Positions 17,452 to 26,635 of a stretch of 64,000 nt of DNA are shown here, piece after piece (position 1 is the first letter of the stretch; each line of letters opens with the position of its first letter). The position numbers and the translations under genes are program-made. The DNA is from Microbacterium sp. H1-D42 (GTDB taxonomy: Bacteria > Actinomycetota > Actinomycetes > Actinomycetales > Microbacteriaceae), in NCBI RefSeq assembly GCF_022637555.1, contig NZ_CP093342.1:1674001-1738000 (forward strand), given 5' to 3'. The notes beneath the pieces were generated by a model. That model was not told the origin of the DNA. It did no database searches and saw only the letters and a program-made list of their open reading frames with translations.

Positions 17452-17516
17452 GAGAAACCACTTCCTGCACGAGAAACACGCGCAGACGTGGATTCTCGTA
17501 CGGGAAGTGGTTTCTC
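17452..17516. repeat. Long imperfect palindrome (REP-like or bidirectional terminator) between convergent genes
   Basis: GAGAAACCACTTCC (17452-17465) is exactly complementary to 17503-17516. The arms continue inward, with two imperfect positions, through ACGAGAA/TTCTCGT to a CACG/CGTG tip, so nearly the whole 65 bases form one hairpin. It fills the gap between the lipid kinase and glnA1, which converge. It is AT-richer than its surroundings, lacks a T-run and looks like an extragenic palindromic element. Confidence 0.65.
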
Positions 17517-17528
17517 AGCGGGCGAGGG

Positions 17529-18953
17529 TCAGACCCCGTAGTACAGCTCGAACTCGTAGGGGTGCGGGCGCTGCGCCATCGGCAGGATCTCGTTGTTGTA
17601 CTTGTAGTCGATCCAGGTGTCGATGAGCTCCTTGGTGAACACGCCGCCCTCGAGCAGGAAGTCGTGGTCGCCCCGAAGAGCCTCGAGCGAGTCCAGCAGC
17701 GAGTTCGGCACCTGCGGGATGTTCGCGGCCTCCTCGGGGGGCAGCTCGTACAGGTCCTTGTCGATCGGCTCCATCGGCTCGATGCGGTTGCGGATGCCGT
17801 CAAGGCCGGCCATCAGCTGCGCAGCGAACGCGAGGTACGGGTTGCCGGAGGCGTCAGGCACGCGGAACTCGATGCGCTTGGCCTTGGGGTTCGAACCGGT
17901 CAGCGGGATGCGGATCGCGGCGGAGCGGTTGCCGGCGGAGTACGCCAGGTTCACCGGAGCCTCGAAGTGCTTCACCAGGCGGTGGTAGCTGTTCAGGGTC
18001 GGGTTGGTGAAGGCCAGCACGGCGTGCGCGTGCTTGAGCAGGCCGCCGATGTACCAGCGCGCGATGTCGCTGAGCTGCCCGTAGCCGTTCTCGTCGAAGA
18101 ACAGCGGCTTGCCGTCGAGCCACAGCGACTGGTGCGTGTGCATTCCAGAGCCGTTGTCGCCGAACAGCGGCTTCGGCATGAACGTGACCGTCTTGCCCCA
18201 CTCCTCGGCGGTGTTCTTGACGATGTACTTGAACTTCAGGATGTCGTCCGCCGAGTGCACCATGGTGTCGAAGCGGTAGTTGATCTCCTGCTGACCGGCG
18301 GTGCCGACCTCGTGGTGCGAGCGCTCCAGCTGGAAGCCGGCGTCGATCAGACGCAGCGTCATGTCGTCGCGCAGGTCCGCGGTCTTGTCGACCGGTGCGA
18401 CGGGGAAGTATCCGCCCTTGAACGGGGTCTTGTTGCCGAGGTTGCCGCCCTCTTCCTCGCGGCCGGAGTTCCACGCGGCCTCTTCGGAGTCGACCTTGTA
18501 GAAGCTCTCGCCCGAGGTGACCGAGTAGCGCACGTCGTCGAAGATGTAGAACTCGGCCTCTGGGGCGAAGAACGCGGTGTCGGCGATGCCGGTGGAGGTG
18601 AGGTACTGCTCGGCCTTCTTCGCGACCTGACGCGGGTCCTTGGCGTAGATCTCACCCGTGCGCGGGTTGTAGATGTCGAACACCATGACGAGGGTGCTCG
18701 CCTCGCGGAACGGGTCCACGTAGGCCGTCGTCACGTCGGGGATCAACTGCATGTCCGACTCGTGGATGCTGGCGAAGCCGCGGATCGAGGAGCCGTCGAA
18801 GAGCTGTCCGTCGCGGAAGAAGTCCTCATCGACCGTGGAGGCCGGAATGTTGAAGTGCTGCTGCACTCCCGGGAGGTCGGTGAAGCGGATGTCGAGGAAC
18901 TTGACGTCGTTCTCCTCGATATAGCGGATGACCTCTGCGGGTTCTGTGAACAT
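17529..18953 (-). CDS. glnA: Glutamine synthetase type I (GlnA1)
   Basis: The main ATP-dependent glutamine synthetase, 474 residues. Signature segments include FDGSSIRGF, the substrate region [21 protein letters not shown] and [10 protein letters not shown]402 in [12 protein letters not shown] is the adenylylation tyrosine modified by GlnE. It ends with the typical [19 protein letters not shown] precedes the ATG. A GlnR operator lies at 19012-19049, so expression should be raised under nitrogen limitation, with enzyme activity further controlled by the nearby glnE. Confidence 0.98.
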   Translation of the reverse strand: MFTEPAEVIRYIEENDVKFLDIRFTDLPGVQQHFNIPASTVDEDFFRDGQLFDGSSIRGFASIHESDMQLIPDVTTAYVDPFREASTLVMVFDIYNPRTGEIYAKDPRQVAKKAEQYLTSTGIADTAFFAPEAEFYIFDDVRYSVTSGESFYKVDSEEAAWNSGREEEGGNLGNKTPFKGGYFPVAPVDKTADLRDDMTLRLIDAGFQLERSHHEVGTAGQQEINYRFDTMVHSADDILKFKYIVKNTAEEWGKTVTFMPKPLFGDNGSGMHTHQSLWLDGKPLFFDENGYGQLSDIARWYIGGLLKHAHAVLAFTNPTLNSYHRLVKHFEAPVNLAYSAGNRSAAIRIPLTGSNPKAKRIEFRVPDASGNPYLAFAAQLMAGLDGIRNRIEPMEPIDKDLYELPPEEAANIPQVPNSLLDSLEALRGDHDFLLEGGVFTKELIDTWIDYKYNNEILPMAQRPHPYEFELYYGV

Positions 18954-19011
18954 GTGCGACTCCTCGTCGGGTATCGGTCCCTTGCAACCTTACGCAGGTT
19001 ATGCGGACGGC

Positions 19012-19049
19012 GTTTCTCGGGGGTGTCTGCCGTGTTTCGAGCATGTTAC
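19012..19049 (-). promoter_or_regulatory. GlnR-type operator upstream of glnA
   Basis: Read on the glnA strand the site is GTAAC-n6-GAAAC-n6-GACAC-n6-GAAAC. This matches the actinobacterial GlnR consensus (gTnAC-n6-GaAAC twice) at all four half-boxes. It ends about 60 bases upstream of the glnA ATG, with TAACCT and TAAGGT as -10 candidates downstream. It also sits ~23 bases upstream of the divergent RDD gene. Confidence 0.8.
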
Positions 19050-19059
19050 GAGCTCTCGG

Positions 19060-19065
19060 TAGGCT
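19060..19065 (+). promoter_or_regulatory. -10 box for the RDD gene
   Basis: TAGGCT lies six bases before the GTG at 19072. A GGGAGG sequence lies between them, so either a leaderless or a very short-leader mRNA is possible. Confidence 0.4.
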
Positions 19066-19071
19066 GGGAGG

Positions 19072-19488
19072 GTGAACGAATACCCCGGCGAACGCCTTGG
19101 ACTGCCCGAAACCGGGCCCCGCAGCATTGCCCGTCTCGGACGCCGGATCGGTGCTCTGGCAATCGACTACCTGGCAGCCACGATCATCGCCGTCGGGTTC
19201 TTCGGGTACGACCAGTTCGCCCTCCCGAGCGAGGCGGGGCTCACGCAGTTCGCCCCGATGATGGTGTTCGCCGTGCTGCAGATCCTGTTCATCCCCACGG
19301 CCGGCGGCAGCCCTGGACATCGCATCCTCGGCATGCGCGTCGTGCGTCTCGGAGGCGGCTGGGTGGGGCTGTGGCGCCCGATCGTGCGCACGCTGCTGCT
19401 GGTGTTCGTCATCCCCGCCGTGATCTTCGATGCCGACCAGCGCGGCCTGCACGACAAGCTCGCCGGCACGGTGCTCATCCGAGCCTGA
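19072..19488 (+). CDS. RDD family membrane protein
   Basis: A 138-residue protein with an N-terminal RDD motif (RIGALAIDYLAA) and three hydrophobic segments. The conserved central segment is GGSPGHRILGMRVVR, and the C-terminus holds a second RDD-type motif (FDADQRGLHDKLAGT). Transport or membrane roles have been proposed for RDD proteins, but this one cannot be assigned. The glnA-RDD-DUF4191 association is conserved across actinobacteria. Confidence 0.9.
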   Translation: MNEYPGERLGLPETGPRSIARLGRRIGALAIDYLAATIIAVGFFGYDQFALPSEAGLTQFAPMMVFAVLQILFIPTAGGSPGHRILGMRVVRLGGGWVGLWRPIVRTLLLVFVIPAVIFDADQRGLHDKLAGTVLIRA

Positions 19489-19491
19489 GCT

Positions 19492-19968
19492 TCAGAGCCC
19501 GCGGTTGCGCTGGCGTGTCTCGCGTGGCGCGCGTCCGCCGAGGTAGGAGCGGGCCGGGTCCACGATGTACCCGCGCCTGAGCGCCTCGCGCCCGATCAGC
19601 ATCCGAAAACCCATCTCATCGCGATTGGTCAAAGTGACCTCGGCGTCGACATCCGCGCCCACCAGCCTCAGTCGCAGGACGACGACGACACGGTTCTCGG
19701 CGTGCCCAGATGAGCTGCGCACGGCACGCCGGTCATGCACCGGGGCTTCGTGCACGACGGCATCCGCTGCGCTCTCCTGCCACGGATGCACACTGAACCG
19801 CACCCAGTCCTCGCCATCGCGGTCGAACTCGACCACGTCGAAGGCGTGCAGCGACGACGTGCGCGCGCCTGTGTCGATCTTGGCCTTGATCCACTCGACG
19901 CCCAGATCAGGCAGGCCGACCCACTCGCGCCAGCCCGTCGTCGTGTTTGAATGAGAGGACCGTTTCAC
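19492..19968 (-). CDS. RimK-associated retropepsin-like aspartic protease (RimB/DUF785 type)
   Basis: A 158-residue protein with the retropepsin-type active-site loop DTGARTSSLHA at ~32-42 and the downstream flap/RMLIGREAL segments of the 'ATP-dependent zinc protease' (DUF785) family. In proteobacteria its relative RimB trims the poly-glutamate tails that RimK adds to ribosomal protein S6. The GTG at 19968 is chosen (AGGA 8 bases upstream; family N-terminus). It is divergent from the RimK-like ligase with only 25 bp between start codons. Confidence 0.85.
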   Translation of the reverse strand: MKRSSHSNTTTGWREWVGLPDLGVEWIKAKIDTGARTSSLHAFDVVEFDRDGEDWVRFSVHPWQESAADAVVHEAPVHDRRAVRSSSGHAENRVVVVLRLRLVGADVDAEVTLTNRDEMGFRMLIGREALRRGYIVDPARSYLGGRAPRETRQRNRGL

Positions 19969-19993
19969 CTCTACATCCTGGCAGGAAACATCC

Positions 19994-21181
19994 GTGAAGA
20001 TCGCCGTCCTCTCGCGAGCCCCGCAGTCATACTCCACGCAGCGCCTTCGGGCCGCCGCCCAACAGCGTGGACACAACGTCAAAGTGCTCAACACGCTGCG
20101 CTTCGCGATCGATCTGACGGCCGATGCCCCCGACCTGTTCTTCCGCGGCAAGCAGCTCAGCGACTACGACGCGATCCTGCCCCGCATCGGCAACTCGATC
20201 ACCTACTTCGGCACAGCCGTGGTGCGCCAGTTCGAGCAGATGGACGTCTACACGCCGAACACGGCCAACGGCATCTCGAGCGCGCGCGACAAGCTGCGGG
20301 CGAACCAGATCCTCTCAAGGCACAACATCGCCATGCCGCCCACGGCGTTCGTGCGCAATCGCGCCGACGTGCGTCCCGCCATCGAGCGCGTCGGCGGAGC
20401 CCCGGTCGTCATCAAGCTGCTGGAGGGGACGCAGGGGATCGGCGTGATCCTCGCCCCGCAGGTGAAGGTGGCCGAGGCGATCATCGAGACGCTGCACTCC
20501 ACCAAGCAGAACGTGCTGATCCAGAAGTTCATCGCAGAGAGCCGAGGCCGCGACATCCGCGCTCTCGTGGTCGGCGACCGTGTCGTCGCGGCCATGCGAC
20601 GGGTCGCGGACGGCGACGAGTTCCGCTCGAACGTGCACCGCGGCGGCCGCGTCGAGCCGGTGTCCCTCGACCCGATCTACGAGCAGACGGCCGTGCGCTC
20701 CGCCCAGATCATGGGGCTTCGCGTCGCCGGTGTCGACATGCTCGAGAGCGACGACGGCCCGCTGGTGATGGAGGTCAATTCGTCGCCGGGGCTGCAGGGC
20801 ATCGAGTCGGCCACCAACCTCGACGTCGCCGGTGCGATCATCGACTACATCGCGAACCAGGTCGCGTTCCCCGACATCGACATCCGCCAGCGGCTGAGCG
20901 TCTCGACCGGCTACGGCGTAGCAGAGCTGCTGATCCACTCCGGTGCGGAGCAGGTCGGCAAAGAGTTGGGCGACCTCGGCCTGTGGGACCGCGACATCAC
21001 CGTGCTGACCCTGCACCGCGGCGTCAGCGTCATCCCGAACCCGCGCAAGCACGTCGTGCTCGAGGCGGAGGACCGACTGCTGTGCTTCGGCAAGCTCGAG
21101 GAGATGCGCTCGATGATCCCCGAGAAGAAGCGCCGCCGACCGCGTGTGCGCCGGCTGCCGAAGGAGCCGTTGGGGGAATGA
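19994..21181 (+). CDS. rimK: RimK-type ATP-grasp ligase with C-terminal RCK_C-like extension
   Basis: A 395-residue protein. Residues 1-~295 match RimK (MKIAVLSRAPQSYSTQRL; ANGISSARDKLRANQILSRH; ATP-binding VVIKLLEGTQGIGVIL; catalytic VDMLESDDGPLVMEVNSSPGL, shown as its key EVNSSPGL). RimK adds glutamates to the C-terminus of S6 or related substrates. Residues ~305-372 (GYGVAELLIHSGAEQVGKEL ... VVLEAEDRLLCFG) look like a TrkA-C/RCK_C ligand-binding domain absent from the ~300-residue E. coli enzyme, followed by a basic tail. The GTG at 19994 has AGGAAAC upstream. Confidence 0.9.
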   Translation: MKIAVLSRAPQSYSTQRLRAAAQQRGHNVKVLNTLRFAIDLTADAPDLFFRGKQLSDYDAILPRIGNSITYFGTAVVRQFEQMDVYTPNTANGISSARDKLRANQILSRHNIAMPPTAFVRNRADVRPAIERVGGAPVVIKLLEGTQGIGVILAPQVKVAEAIIETLHSTKQNVLIQKFIAESRGRDIRALVVGDRVVAAMRRVADGDEFRSNVHRGGRVEPVSLDPIYEQTAVRSAQIMGLRVAGVDMLESDDGPLVMEVNSSPGLQGIESATNLDVAGAIIDYIANQVAFPDIDIRQRLSVSTGYGVAELLIHSGAEQVGKELGDLGLWDRDITVLTLHRGVSVIPNPRKHVVLEAEDRLLCFGKLEEMRSMIPEKKRRRPRVRRLPKEPLGE

Positions 21182-21193
21182 CGGACACAAGAG

Positions 21194-21220
21194 CGGCCCC
21201 GTGCGACATGCACGGGGCCG
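21194..21220. terminator. Bidirectional hairpin terminator
   Basis: An 11-bp stem, CGGCCCCGTGC (21194-21204) with its complement (21210-21220), followed by TTCTC, between the convergent rimK and DUF4191 genes. Confidence 0.8.
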
Positions 21221-21244
21221 TTCTCGATGTCGGATGCTGTGGAC

Positions 21245-21955
21245 TCAGCGCGGACGCTGCGACCGGACCTTCGTGGGGTCGATGCCCTTCGGGATCGGCA
21301 GCGAGGACAGCGACTGCGACACGGATTCGATGCGACGGATCACGGCGGCCATGGTGGCCTTGTCGATCGTCTTCGGGATCTTCTTGATCGTCTTCGCCAG
21401 ATCGGCGATCGCGACGTCCTCGGGGCCGTGGCCGACGTAGAGGACAGTCACCGGCACGCCGTTGGCTACGCGCTGCGACTTCTGCCGCTCGTCGTTGACC
21501 AGACGCGTGAGGCGCCCGCGGGTGCCCTCGCCGACGATGACGATGCCGCCGCGGCCGATCGCGCGGTAGACCGCTTCCTGCGTCTTGGGGTTGATGCCGA
21601 CGGGGGTGTCGGATGCCTGCCACCGGCGACCGAGGCTGGTGCTGAGCACGTGGCCGGTTGCCCCTGGCATTCCGTCGATCTTCTGGTACATCGCGCTGGT
21701 CGACAGACGCGTCATCAGGAACATCGCACCGAGGATGCCGAGCATCAGACCGGTGATGCCCCACAGCACGAGCGAGAGCACCGCGCCGCCGCCGATGAGG
21801 TAGCCGAGGATGAGGCCGATGAGCACGCCGCCGATGAGGATCGCGATCTGCGCCCAGGGAAGCCAGCCGTAGATGTCCCGAGTGAATCGGAACAGTGAAC
21901 GCATCTGGGAGAAGAAGCCCTGACGCTTCTCGGGTTCGGGAGCACGCTTTGCCAT
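21245..21955 (-). CDS. DUF4191 membrane protein
   Basis: A 236-residue protein with two transmembrane helices near ~34-75 (AQIAILIGGVLIGLILGYLI and a following VLWGITGLMLGILGAMFL), then a cytoplasmic domain. It fits the actinobacterial DUF4191 family, which is conserved beside the glutamine synthetase and lipoate genes and has no known function. Start chosen at MAKRAPEPEKR. A TAGGCT box seven bases upstream suggests a leaderless mRNA. Confidence 0.9.
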   Translation of the reverse strand: MAKRAPEPEKRQGFFSQMRSLFRFTRDIYGWLPWAQIAILIGGVLIGLILGYLIGGGAVLSLVLWGITGLMLGILGAMFLMTRLSTSAMYQKIDGMPGATGHVLSTSLGRRWQASDTPVGINPKTQEAVYRAIGRGGIVIVGEGTRGRLTRLVNDERQKSQRVANGVPVTVLYVGHGPEDVAIADLAKTIKKIPKTIDKATMAAVIRRIESVSQSLSSLPIPKGIDPTKVRSQRPR

Positions 21956-21962
21956 GAGCACC

Positions 21963-21968
21963 AGCCTA
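21963..21968 (-). promoter_or_regulatory. -10 box for leaderless DUF4191 gene
   Basis: TAGGCT on the minus strand, seven bases before the ATG at 21955, with no ribosome-binding site in between. Confidence 0.45.
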
Positions 21969-22071
21969 CCGAGTGATCGCCCTCCTGTTGTCCTGCACAG
22001 CTCGCAGATGGGTGGGAGTTCTGCACAGTTCGTGGGATCGGGCGGGGGAGGGAGAGGCCAAGTGGGGTCTC

Positions 22072-23451
22072 ATGGATGCCATGGACGACGCTGCAGGCCT
22101 GATCCCTGATGCTCACCGATCCGTGCGGTGGCTCGATGCGCAGGATTCCGCGTTCGCTGGCGAGCTCGTCACGGACGGTGCACAGCTGAGGGTGCGGGTG
22201 GATGCCGACCGGGTGTCGGACGCGCTGTGGACATTTGCGGGCGCAGGGCACGTTGCCGGCGTCCGCGACGTCGTGCGGCGAGTCGGAGGGCAGGACGCCC
22301 TGCTGCCGTGGTGCGCCGACACCGTCGATGCGTTCCTCGGCCGGCGTGCAGCCGCGGAGCGCCCGCTCGCGGCCGGCGAGATGGTCACCCTCGTCGGCAG
22401 TCTGCTGCGCGGCATCGCCGAGACCGCAGAGCACGGAGTGGCCACCGTGGCCGGACGCTGGTGGCTCGCGGACGACGGGCGTCCGCTGTTCGCGCCTGGT
22501 GAGGGCAGCGACTGCGCTGCGGCCGCGGCGGTGATCATCCAAGGCGTGCGGGAGGCGTGTGCGGATCGTGCGATGGAGCGCACGCTGGGGGAGATCCTGC
22601 GGGGAGTCCATGATCGACGGGTGGTCGTGCGCGAGATCAGCCGGTGGGAGGCGGAGCTGACCGAGCTGGCGGCCCCGCGCGCACTGGATCGCGAGATCTA
22701 CCCGCCCGAGCGCGTGAGCGCGATCCCCCTGCACCAGGCGCACTTGCCGCAGGAGGCCAGTCGGGACAGCAGGCTGCGCAGCCTGCTGCTGGCGGCGCGC
22801 GCGCACTGGGACCGGCTGCGTGACTGGCTGCGGGAGCGGTGGCCGCGGCGCGTCCCGCGATCCCCGGAGGGGACAGCTTCCGAGCGCGGCCGCGGGCGGA
22901 TGCTGCTGATCGGCGCCGCCGTCGCCGGTGTGGTCCTGCTCGGCGGGCTGCTCTGGCCCACCGGCGGCGAAGACACGTCGGCGACTGCCGCCGCGCGGCG
23001 GACCGAGCAGCCGTCGGAGCAGCCGTCGGCGCCGACTCCGACGAAGCCGGAATCATCAGCATCCGCCACGTCGACGCCTGCCACCTCTGCTCCGGCATCC
23101 GATGCTGGAGACGCACCGCGTTCCCGGGGAGCCCAGCCGAACGCCGACGCGCCGGTCGAGCAGCAGGCCACAGCGCTGCTGCGGCGAATCGCGGCATGCG
23201 CGGAGTCAGGCGACGCGCGCTGTGAGGGCGCGGTGGTGGAAGGTGCCGCGAAGAGCGTTCTGGATCGGCTGTCGGGGGCGGATGGCTCGCGTGCGGTCAC
23301 CCCGATCGAGGACTACGGCGACATCGCGGTCGTGCGGCTCGGCGCGGCAGGCGAGCTGGGCGAGCAGATGCTCGTGATCGTGCGGCAGAAAGACGGATGG
23401 CTGGTCCGCGACGTGTATGACGTCGCCGACCAGCCATCCGGTGCGGGCTGA
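22072..23451 (+). CDS. Single-pass membrane protein with degenerate kinase-like N-terminal domain
   Basis: A 459-residue protein not matched to a named family. Residues ~10-190 resemble the layout of a Ser/Thr protein kinase: a stretch like LAAGEMVTLVGSLLRGIAE then HGVATVAGRWWLADDGRPLF occupies the place of the catalytic loop and following strand (normally HGDLSPANVLFTEDGRP). The HxD, Asn and DFG-type residues are missing, which would make it a pseudokinase. A transmembrane helix lies at ~277-296, then a Ser/Thr/Pro linker of ~65 residues and an extracytoplasmic domain of ~95 residues with two cysteines. Start uncertain (22072 or 22081). Confidence 0.7.
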   Translation: MDAMDDAAGLIPDAHRSVRWLDAQDSAFAGELVTDGAQLRVRVDADRVSDALWTFAGAGHVAGVRDVVRRVGGQDALLPWCADTVDAFLGRRAAAERPLAAGEMVTLVGSLLRGIAETAEHGVATVAGRWWLADDGRPLFAPGEGSDCAAAAAVIIQGVREACADRAMERTLGEILRGVHDRRVVVREISRWEAELTELAAPRALDREIYPPERVSAIPLHQAHLPQEASRDSRLRSLLLAARAHWDRLRDWLRERWPRRVPRSPEGTASERGRGRMLLIGAAVAGVVLLGGLLWPTGGEDTSATAAARRTEQPSEQPSAPTPTKPESSASATSTPATSAPASDAGDAPRSRGAQPNADAPVEQQATALLRRIAACAESGDARCEGAVVEGAAKSVLDRLSGADGSRAVTPIEDYGDIAVVRLGAAGELGEQMLVIVRQKDGWLVRDVYDVADQPSGAG

Positions 23452-23457
23452 GTGGAC

Positions 23458-25194
23458 TCAGATCCCGAGGTTCGCGTCGAAGCTCGTGTTCTCCAGGCGG
23501 TTCTTGACCGCGCCGAGGAAGCGCGCAGCGTCTGCGCCGTCGACGATCCGGTGATCGTACGAGATCGCCAGGTACACGTACGAGCGCACGGCGATCGCGT
23601 CAACGCCGTCGACCGTCACGACGCCGGGGCGCTTGAAGACGACGCCGGTGCCGAGGATCGCGGACTGCGGCAGGAACACCAGCGGGGTGTCGAACAGCGC
23701 GCCGCGCGAGCCGGTGTTGGTGACGGTGAACGTGCCGCCGGCCAGCTCGTCGGGCTTCAGCTTGTTGTCACGAGTGCGGGCCGCGAGGTCAGCGATCTCG
23801 TGCGCCAGCTGTGCCAGGTTCTTCGTCGCCGCATCGCGCACCACGGGGGTGAGCAGACCGCGCTCGGTGTCCACGGCGATCGAGATGTTCTCGGACGCCG
23901 GGTAGACGATCTGGTCGCCGTCAACGGTCGCATTGATGATCGGGAACGCCTGCAGCGCCTCAGCCGCAGCCAGGGTGAAGAACGGCAGGAACGAGAGCTT
24001 GTCGCCCGTCTTCTGCTGGAACTCGTTCTTCTTCGCGTTGCGGTACGCGGCCAGCGCGGTCACATCGACCTCGACGAAGGTCGTCAGCTGCGCGGTCTGC
24101 TGCATCGAGGCGACAGCGCGCTCCGAGACGACCTTGCGCAGGCGCGACATCGCCTGGGTGGTGCCGCGCAGCGGCGAGACCTCGAGCGGTGCGGCAGCAG
24201 CCTGCGCGGGAGCAGCGGCCGGAGCCTGTGCCTTCGCCTCGGCGGCCTTGAGCACATCCTCCTTGCGGATGCGTCCGCCGACGCCGGTGCCGGTGACGGT
24301 CGCCAGGTCGACGCCCTGCTGGCTGGCAAGGCGGCGCACGAGCGGCGTCACGTACAGCGAGTCGGAGTCGGCAGCGGCGGGTGCGGCCGGAGCAGCGGCG
24401 GGTGCCGGAGCAGGTGCGGCGGGTGCGGCCGGAGCAGGTGCGGCGGGTGCGGCCGGAGCTGCAGCAGGTGCGGGCGCGGCAGCCGGAGCGGGCGCGGCGG
24501 GCGCGGGTGCAGCAGCCGGTGCGGGTGCGGCGGGGGCTGCAGCGGGAGCGGCCGGAGCGGCGGGGGCTGCAGCGGGAGCGGCACCGGACCCGATGCGGGC
24601 GAGCACCGCGCCGACGGCGACGGTCTCATCCTCAGAGGCGAGGATCTCCTGCAGCGTGCCGGCGACGGGAGAGGGGATCTCGGTGTCGACCTTGTCGGTC
24701 GAGATCTCCAGCAGAGCCTCGTCGACGGCGACGTCATCGCCGATCTGCTTCAGCCAGCGGGTGACGGTGCCCTCGGTGACGCTCTCGCCGAGTTCCGGCA
24801 GGACGACGTCCACAGCATCCGACGATGCCGCCGGCGCTGCTGCCTCGGCGGCAGGAGCAGCCGGAGCTTCAGCGGCGGGAGCCGGGGCTTCAGCCGCGGG
24901 CGCTGCTTCAGCCGCAGGGGCTGCCGCTGCGGGTGCGGCGGCGGAACCGGCGCCGCTGCCATCGCCGATGCGCGCGAGAATCGCGCCGACCTCGACGGTG
25001 TCGTCCTCGGCGACGAGGATCTCCTCGATCACGCCGCTGATCGGCGAGGGGATCTCGGTGTCGACCTTGTCGGTCGAGATCTCGAGCAGGCCCTCATCCG
25101 CCTGTACGGTGTCGCCCACCTGCTTCAGCCATCGGGTGACGGTACCCTCGGTGACGCTCTCCCCGAGTGCGGGAAGGACCACGGGTGTGCTCAT
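23458..25194 (-). CDS. sucB: Dihydrolipoamide acyltransferase (E2 of 2-oxo acid dehydrogenase, SucB/DlaT)
   Basis: A 578-residue E2 subunit transferring acyl groups from lipoyl arms to CoA. Two nearly identical lipoyl domains carry lipoyl-lysines K43 and K168 in ISTDKVDTE. Long Ala/Pro linkers follow; the second (~200-275) is almost pure Ala-Pro. Then come a peripheral subunit-binding domain ([17 protein letters not shown]) and the catalytic domain with H548 and D552 (DHRIVDG). Actinobacteria often share one E2 between pyruvate and 2-oxoglutarate complexes, so the exact complex is open. GAAGGAG precedes the ATG. It lies downstream of lpd and pepA on the same strand. Confidence 0.95.
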   Translation of the reverse strand: MSTPVVLPALGESVTEGTVTRWLKQVGDTVQADEGLLEISTDKVDTEIPSPISGVIEEILVAEDDTVEVGAILARIGDGSGAGSAAAPAAAAPAAEAAPAAEAPAPAAEAPAAPAAEAAAPAASSDAVDVVLPELGESVTEGTVTRWLKQIGDDVAVDEALLEISTDKVDTEIPSPVAGTLQEILASEDETVAVGAVLARIGSGAAPAAAPAAPAAPAAAPAAPAPAAAPAPAAPAPAAAPAPAAAPAAPAAPAPAAPAAPAPAPAAAPAAPAAADSDSLYVTPLVRRLASQQGVDLATVTGTGVGGRIRKEDVLKAAEAKAQAPAAAPAQAAAAPLEVSPLRGTTQAMSRLRKVVSERAVASMQQTAQLTTFVEVDVTALAAYRNAKKNEFQQKTGDKLSFLPFFTLAAAEALQAFPIINATVDGDQIVYPASENISIAVDTERGLLTPVVRDAATKNLAQLAHEIADLAARTRDNKLKPDELAGGTFTVTNTGSRGALFDTPLVFLPQSAILGTGVVFKRPGVVTVDGVDAIAVRSYVYLAISYDHRIVDGADAARFLGAVKNRLENTSFDANLGI

Positions 25195-25261
25195 GACGGA
25201 GTCTCCTTCAGAAAATCTTTGACGCATCCAGCTTAGTGAACCGGACGCCTGGTTGTGTGGA

Positions 25262-26635
25262 TCAGAGGGCGTGGAGCGGTTTTCCGGCGAGGGCCAGGAA
25301 GGCCTCGCCGAGCGCTTCACTCTGTGTCGGGTGTGCGTGGATCAGGGGAGCGATGTCTTCGGGGTGCGCCTCCCACGCGACGGCCAGCTGGCCCTCGGTG
25401 ATGAGCTCGCCGACGCGGTCGCCGAGCAGGTGCACACCCAGCACGGGGCCGTCCTTCTGGCGGACGACCTTGACGGTGCCGCCGGTGCCGATGATCTCGC
25501 TCTTGCCGTTGCCGGCGAGGTTGTAGTCGTAGGCGACGACGGCGTCCTCGCCGAACTGGGCGACGGCAGCCGCCTCGGTGATGCCGACGGACGCCACCTC
25601 GGGGCTGCAGTACGTCACGCGCGGGATCTGCGATTCGGGCAGCGTCGGAACCTGCATGCCGGCGATGCGCTCGGCCACCGCGATGCCCTGCAGGAACCCG
25701 CGGTGCGCGAGCTGCAGTCCTGGCACGATGTCGCCGACCGCCCACAGTCCAGGCACGCCGGTGCGGAGCTGATCGTCGACGGTCACGAAGCCGCGGTCCA
25801 GGGTGACACCGGCCTCTTCGAACCCGAGACCCGCGGTCACGGGTCCCCGGCCGACGGCGACCAGCAGGTAGTCGGCGGTGAACGTCTTGCCGTCCTCCAG
25901 CGTCACCGTCACCTGCGCGTCGTCCTGCTCTGCCTCCTGGAACCGCGTGCCGAGCGAGTACTTGATGCCACGGCGGCGGAACGCGCGCTCCAGGCCCTTG
26001 CTGAGGGCGATGTCCTCGTTGGGAACCAGATGCGGCAGCGCTTCGACGATCGTGACCTCGGCGCCGAACGAGCGCCACACGCTCGCGAACTCGACGCCGA
26101 TGACGCCGCCGCCCAGGATCACGACGCTCGAAGGCACCTCATCGAGGGCGAGCGCCTGCTCGCTGGCGATGATGCGTCCGCCGATCTCCAGCCCTGGCAG
26201 CGAGCGGCTGTACGAGCCTGTCGCCAGCACGACATCGGCACCGACGTAGCGGTCGTCGCCGACGCGCACAGAGCGGTCGGTCTCGAGCCGCCCTTCGCCT
26301 GCGATGACGGTGATGCCGCGGGCCTTGATCAGACCCTCGAGGCCCTTGAACTTCTTCGCGACGATGCCCTCGCGGTAGGCGCGGACGCCGGCGGGGTCGA
26401 TGGCCTCGAAGGTCGCCGTGACGCCGACCGAAGCCGCCGTGCGCACGTGATCTGCGACCTCGGCCGCGTGCAGCAGCGCCTTGGTCGGGATGCAGCCGCG
26501 GTGCAGGCAGGTGCCTCCGACCTTGTCCTTCTCGATCAGGGCGACCTTCTTGCCCAGCTCACTGGCGCGCAGGGCCGCGGCGTAGCCGCCGCTGCCGCCG
26601 CCGAGGATGACCAGGTCGAACTCGTGGGTTGCCAT
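25262..26635 (-). CDS. lpdA: Dihydrolipoyl dehydrogenase (E3)
   Basis: A 457-residue flavoprotein disulfide reductase that reoxidises dihydrolipoyl groups with NAD. Visible features are the FAD-binding [10 protein letters not shown] at ~11-20, the redox pair C43/C48 ([18 protein letters not shown]), the NAD-binding [14 protein letters not shown], and the catalytic H435/E440 (HAHPTQSE). The ATG at 26635 follows AAGGAG and overlaps the pepA stop by one base (TGATG), so the two are translationally coupled. Confidence 0.97.
   Translation of the reverse strand: MATHEFDLVILGGGSGGYAAALRASELGKKVALIEKDKVGGTCLHRGCIPTKALLHAAEVADHVRTAASVGVTATFEAIDPAGVRAYREGIVAKKFKGLEGLIKARGITVIAGEGRLETDRSVRVGDDRYVGADVVLATGSYSRSLPGLEIGGRIIASEQALALDEVPSSVVILGGGVIGVEFASVWRSFGAEVTIVEALPHLVPNEDIALSKGLERAFRRRGIKYSLGTRFQEAEQDDAQVTVTLEDGKTFTADYLLVAVGRGPVTAGLGFEEAGVTLDRGFVTVDDQLRTGVPGLWAVGDIVPGLQLAHRGFLQGIAVAERIAGMQVPTLPESQIPRVTYCSPEVASVGITEAAAVAQFGEDAVVAYDYNLAGNGKSEIIGTGGTVKVVRQKDGPVLGVHLLGDRVGELITEGQLAVAWEAHPEDIAPLIHAHPTQSEALGEAFLALAGKPLHAL

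Noticed and set aside
17452..17516. CRISPR-like repeat
   Set aside because: It is a single palindrome with no second copy or spacers.
17160..19580. Plus-strand open frame of 806 codons spanning the lipid kinase end, glnA and the RDD gene
   Set aside because: Antisense to glnA for most of its length, with no recognisable domain; the conserved proteins in the other frames explain the DNA.
23933..25222. Plus-strand open frame of 429 codons rich in Ala/Gly
   Set aside because: Antisense shadow of the Ala/Pro linkers of sucB; high GC keeps it open.
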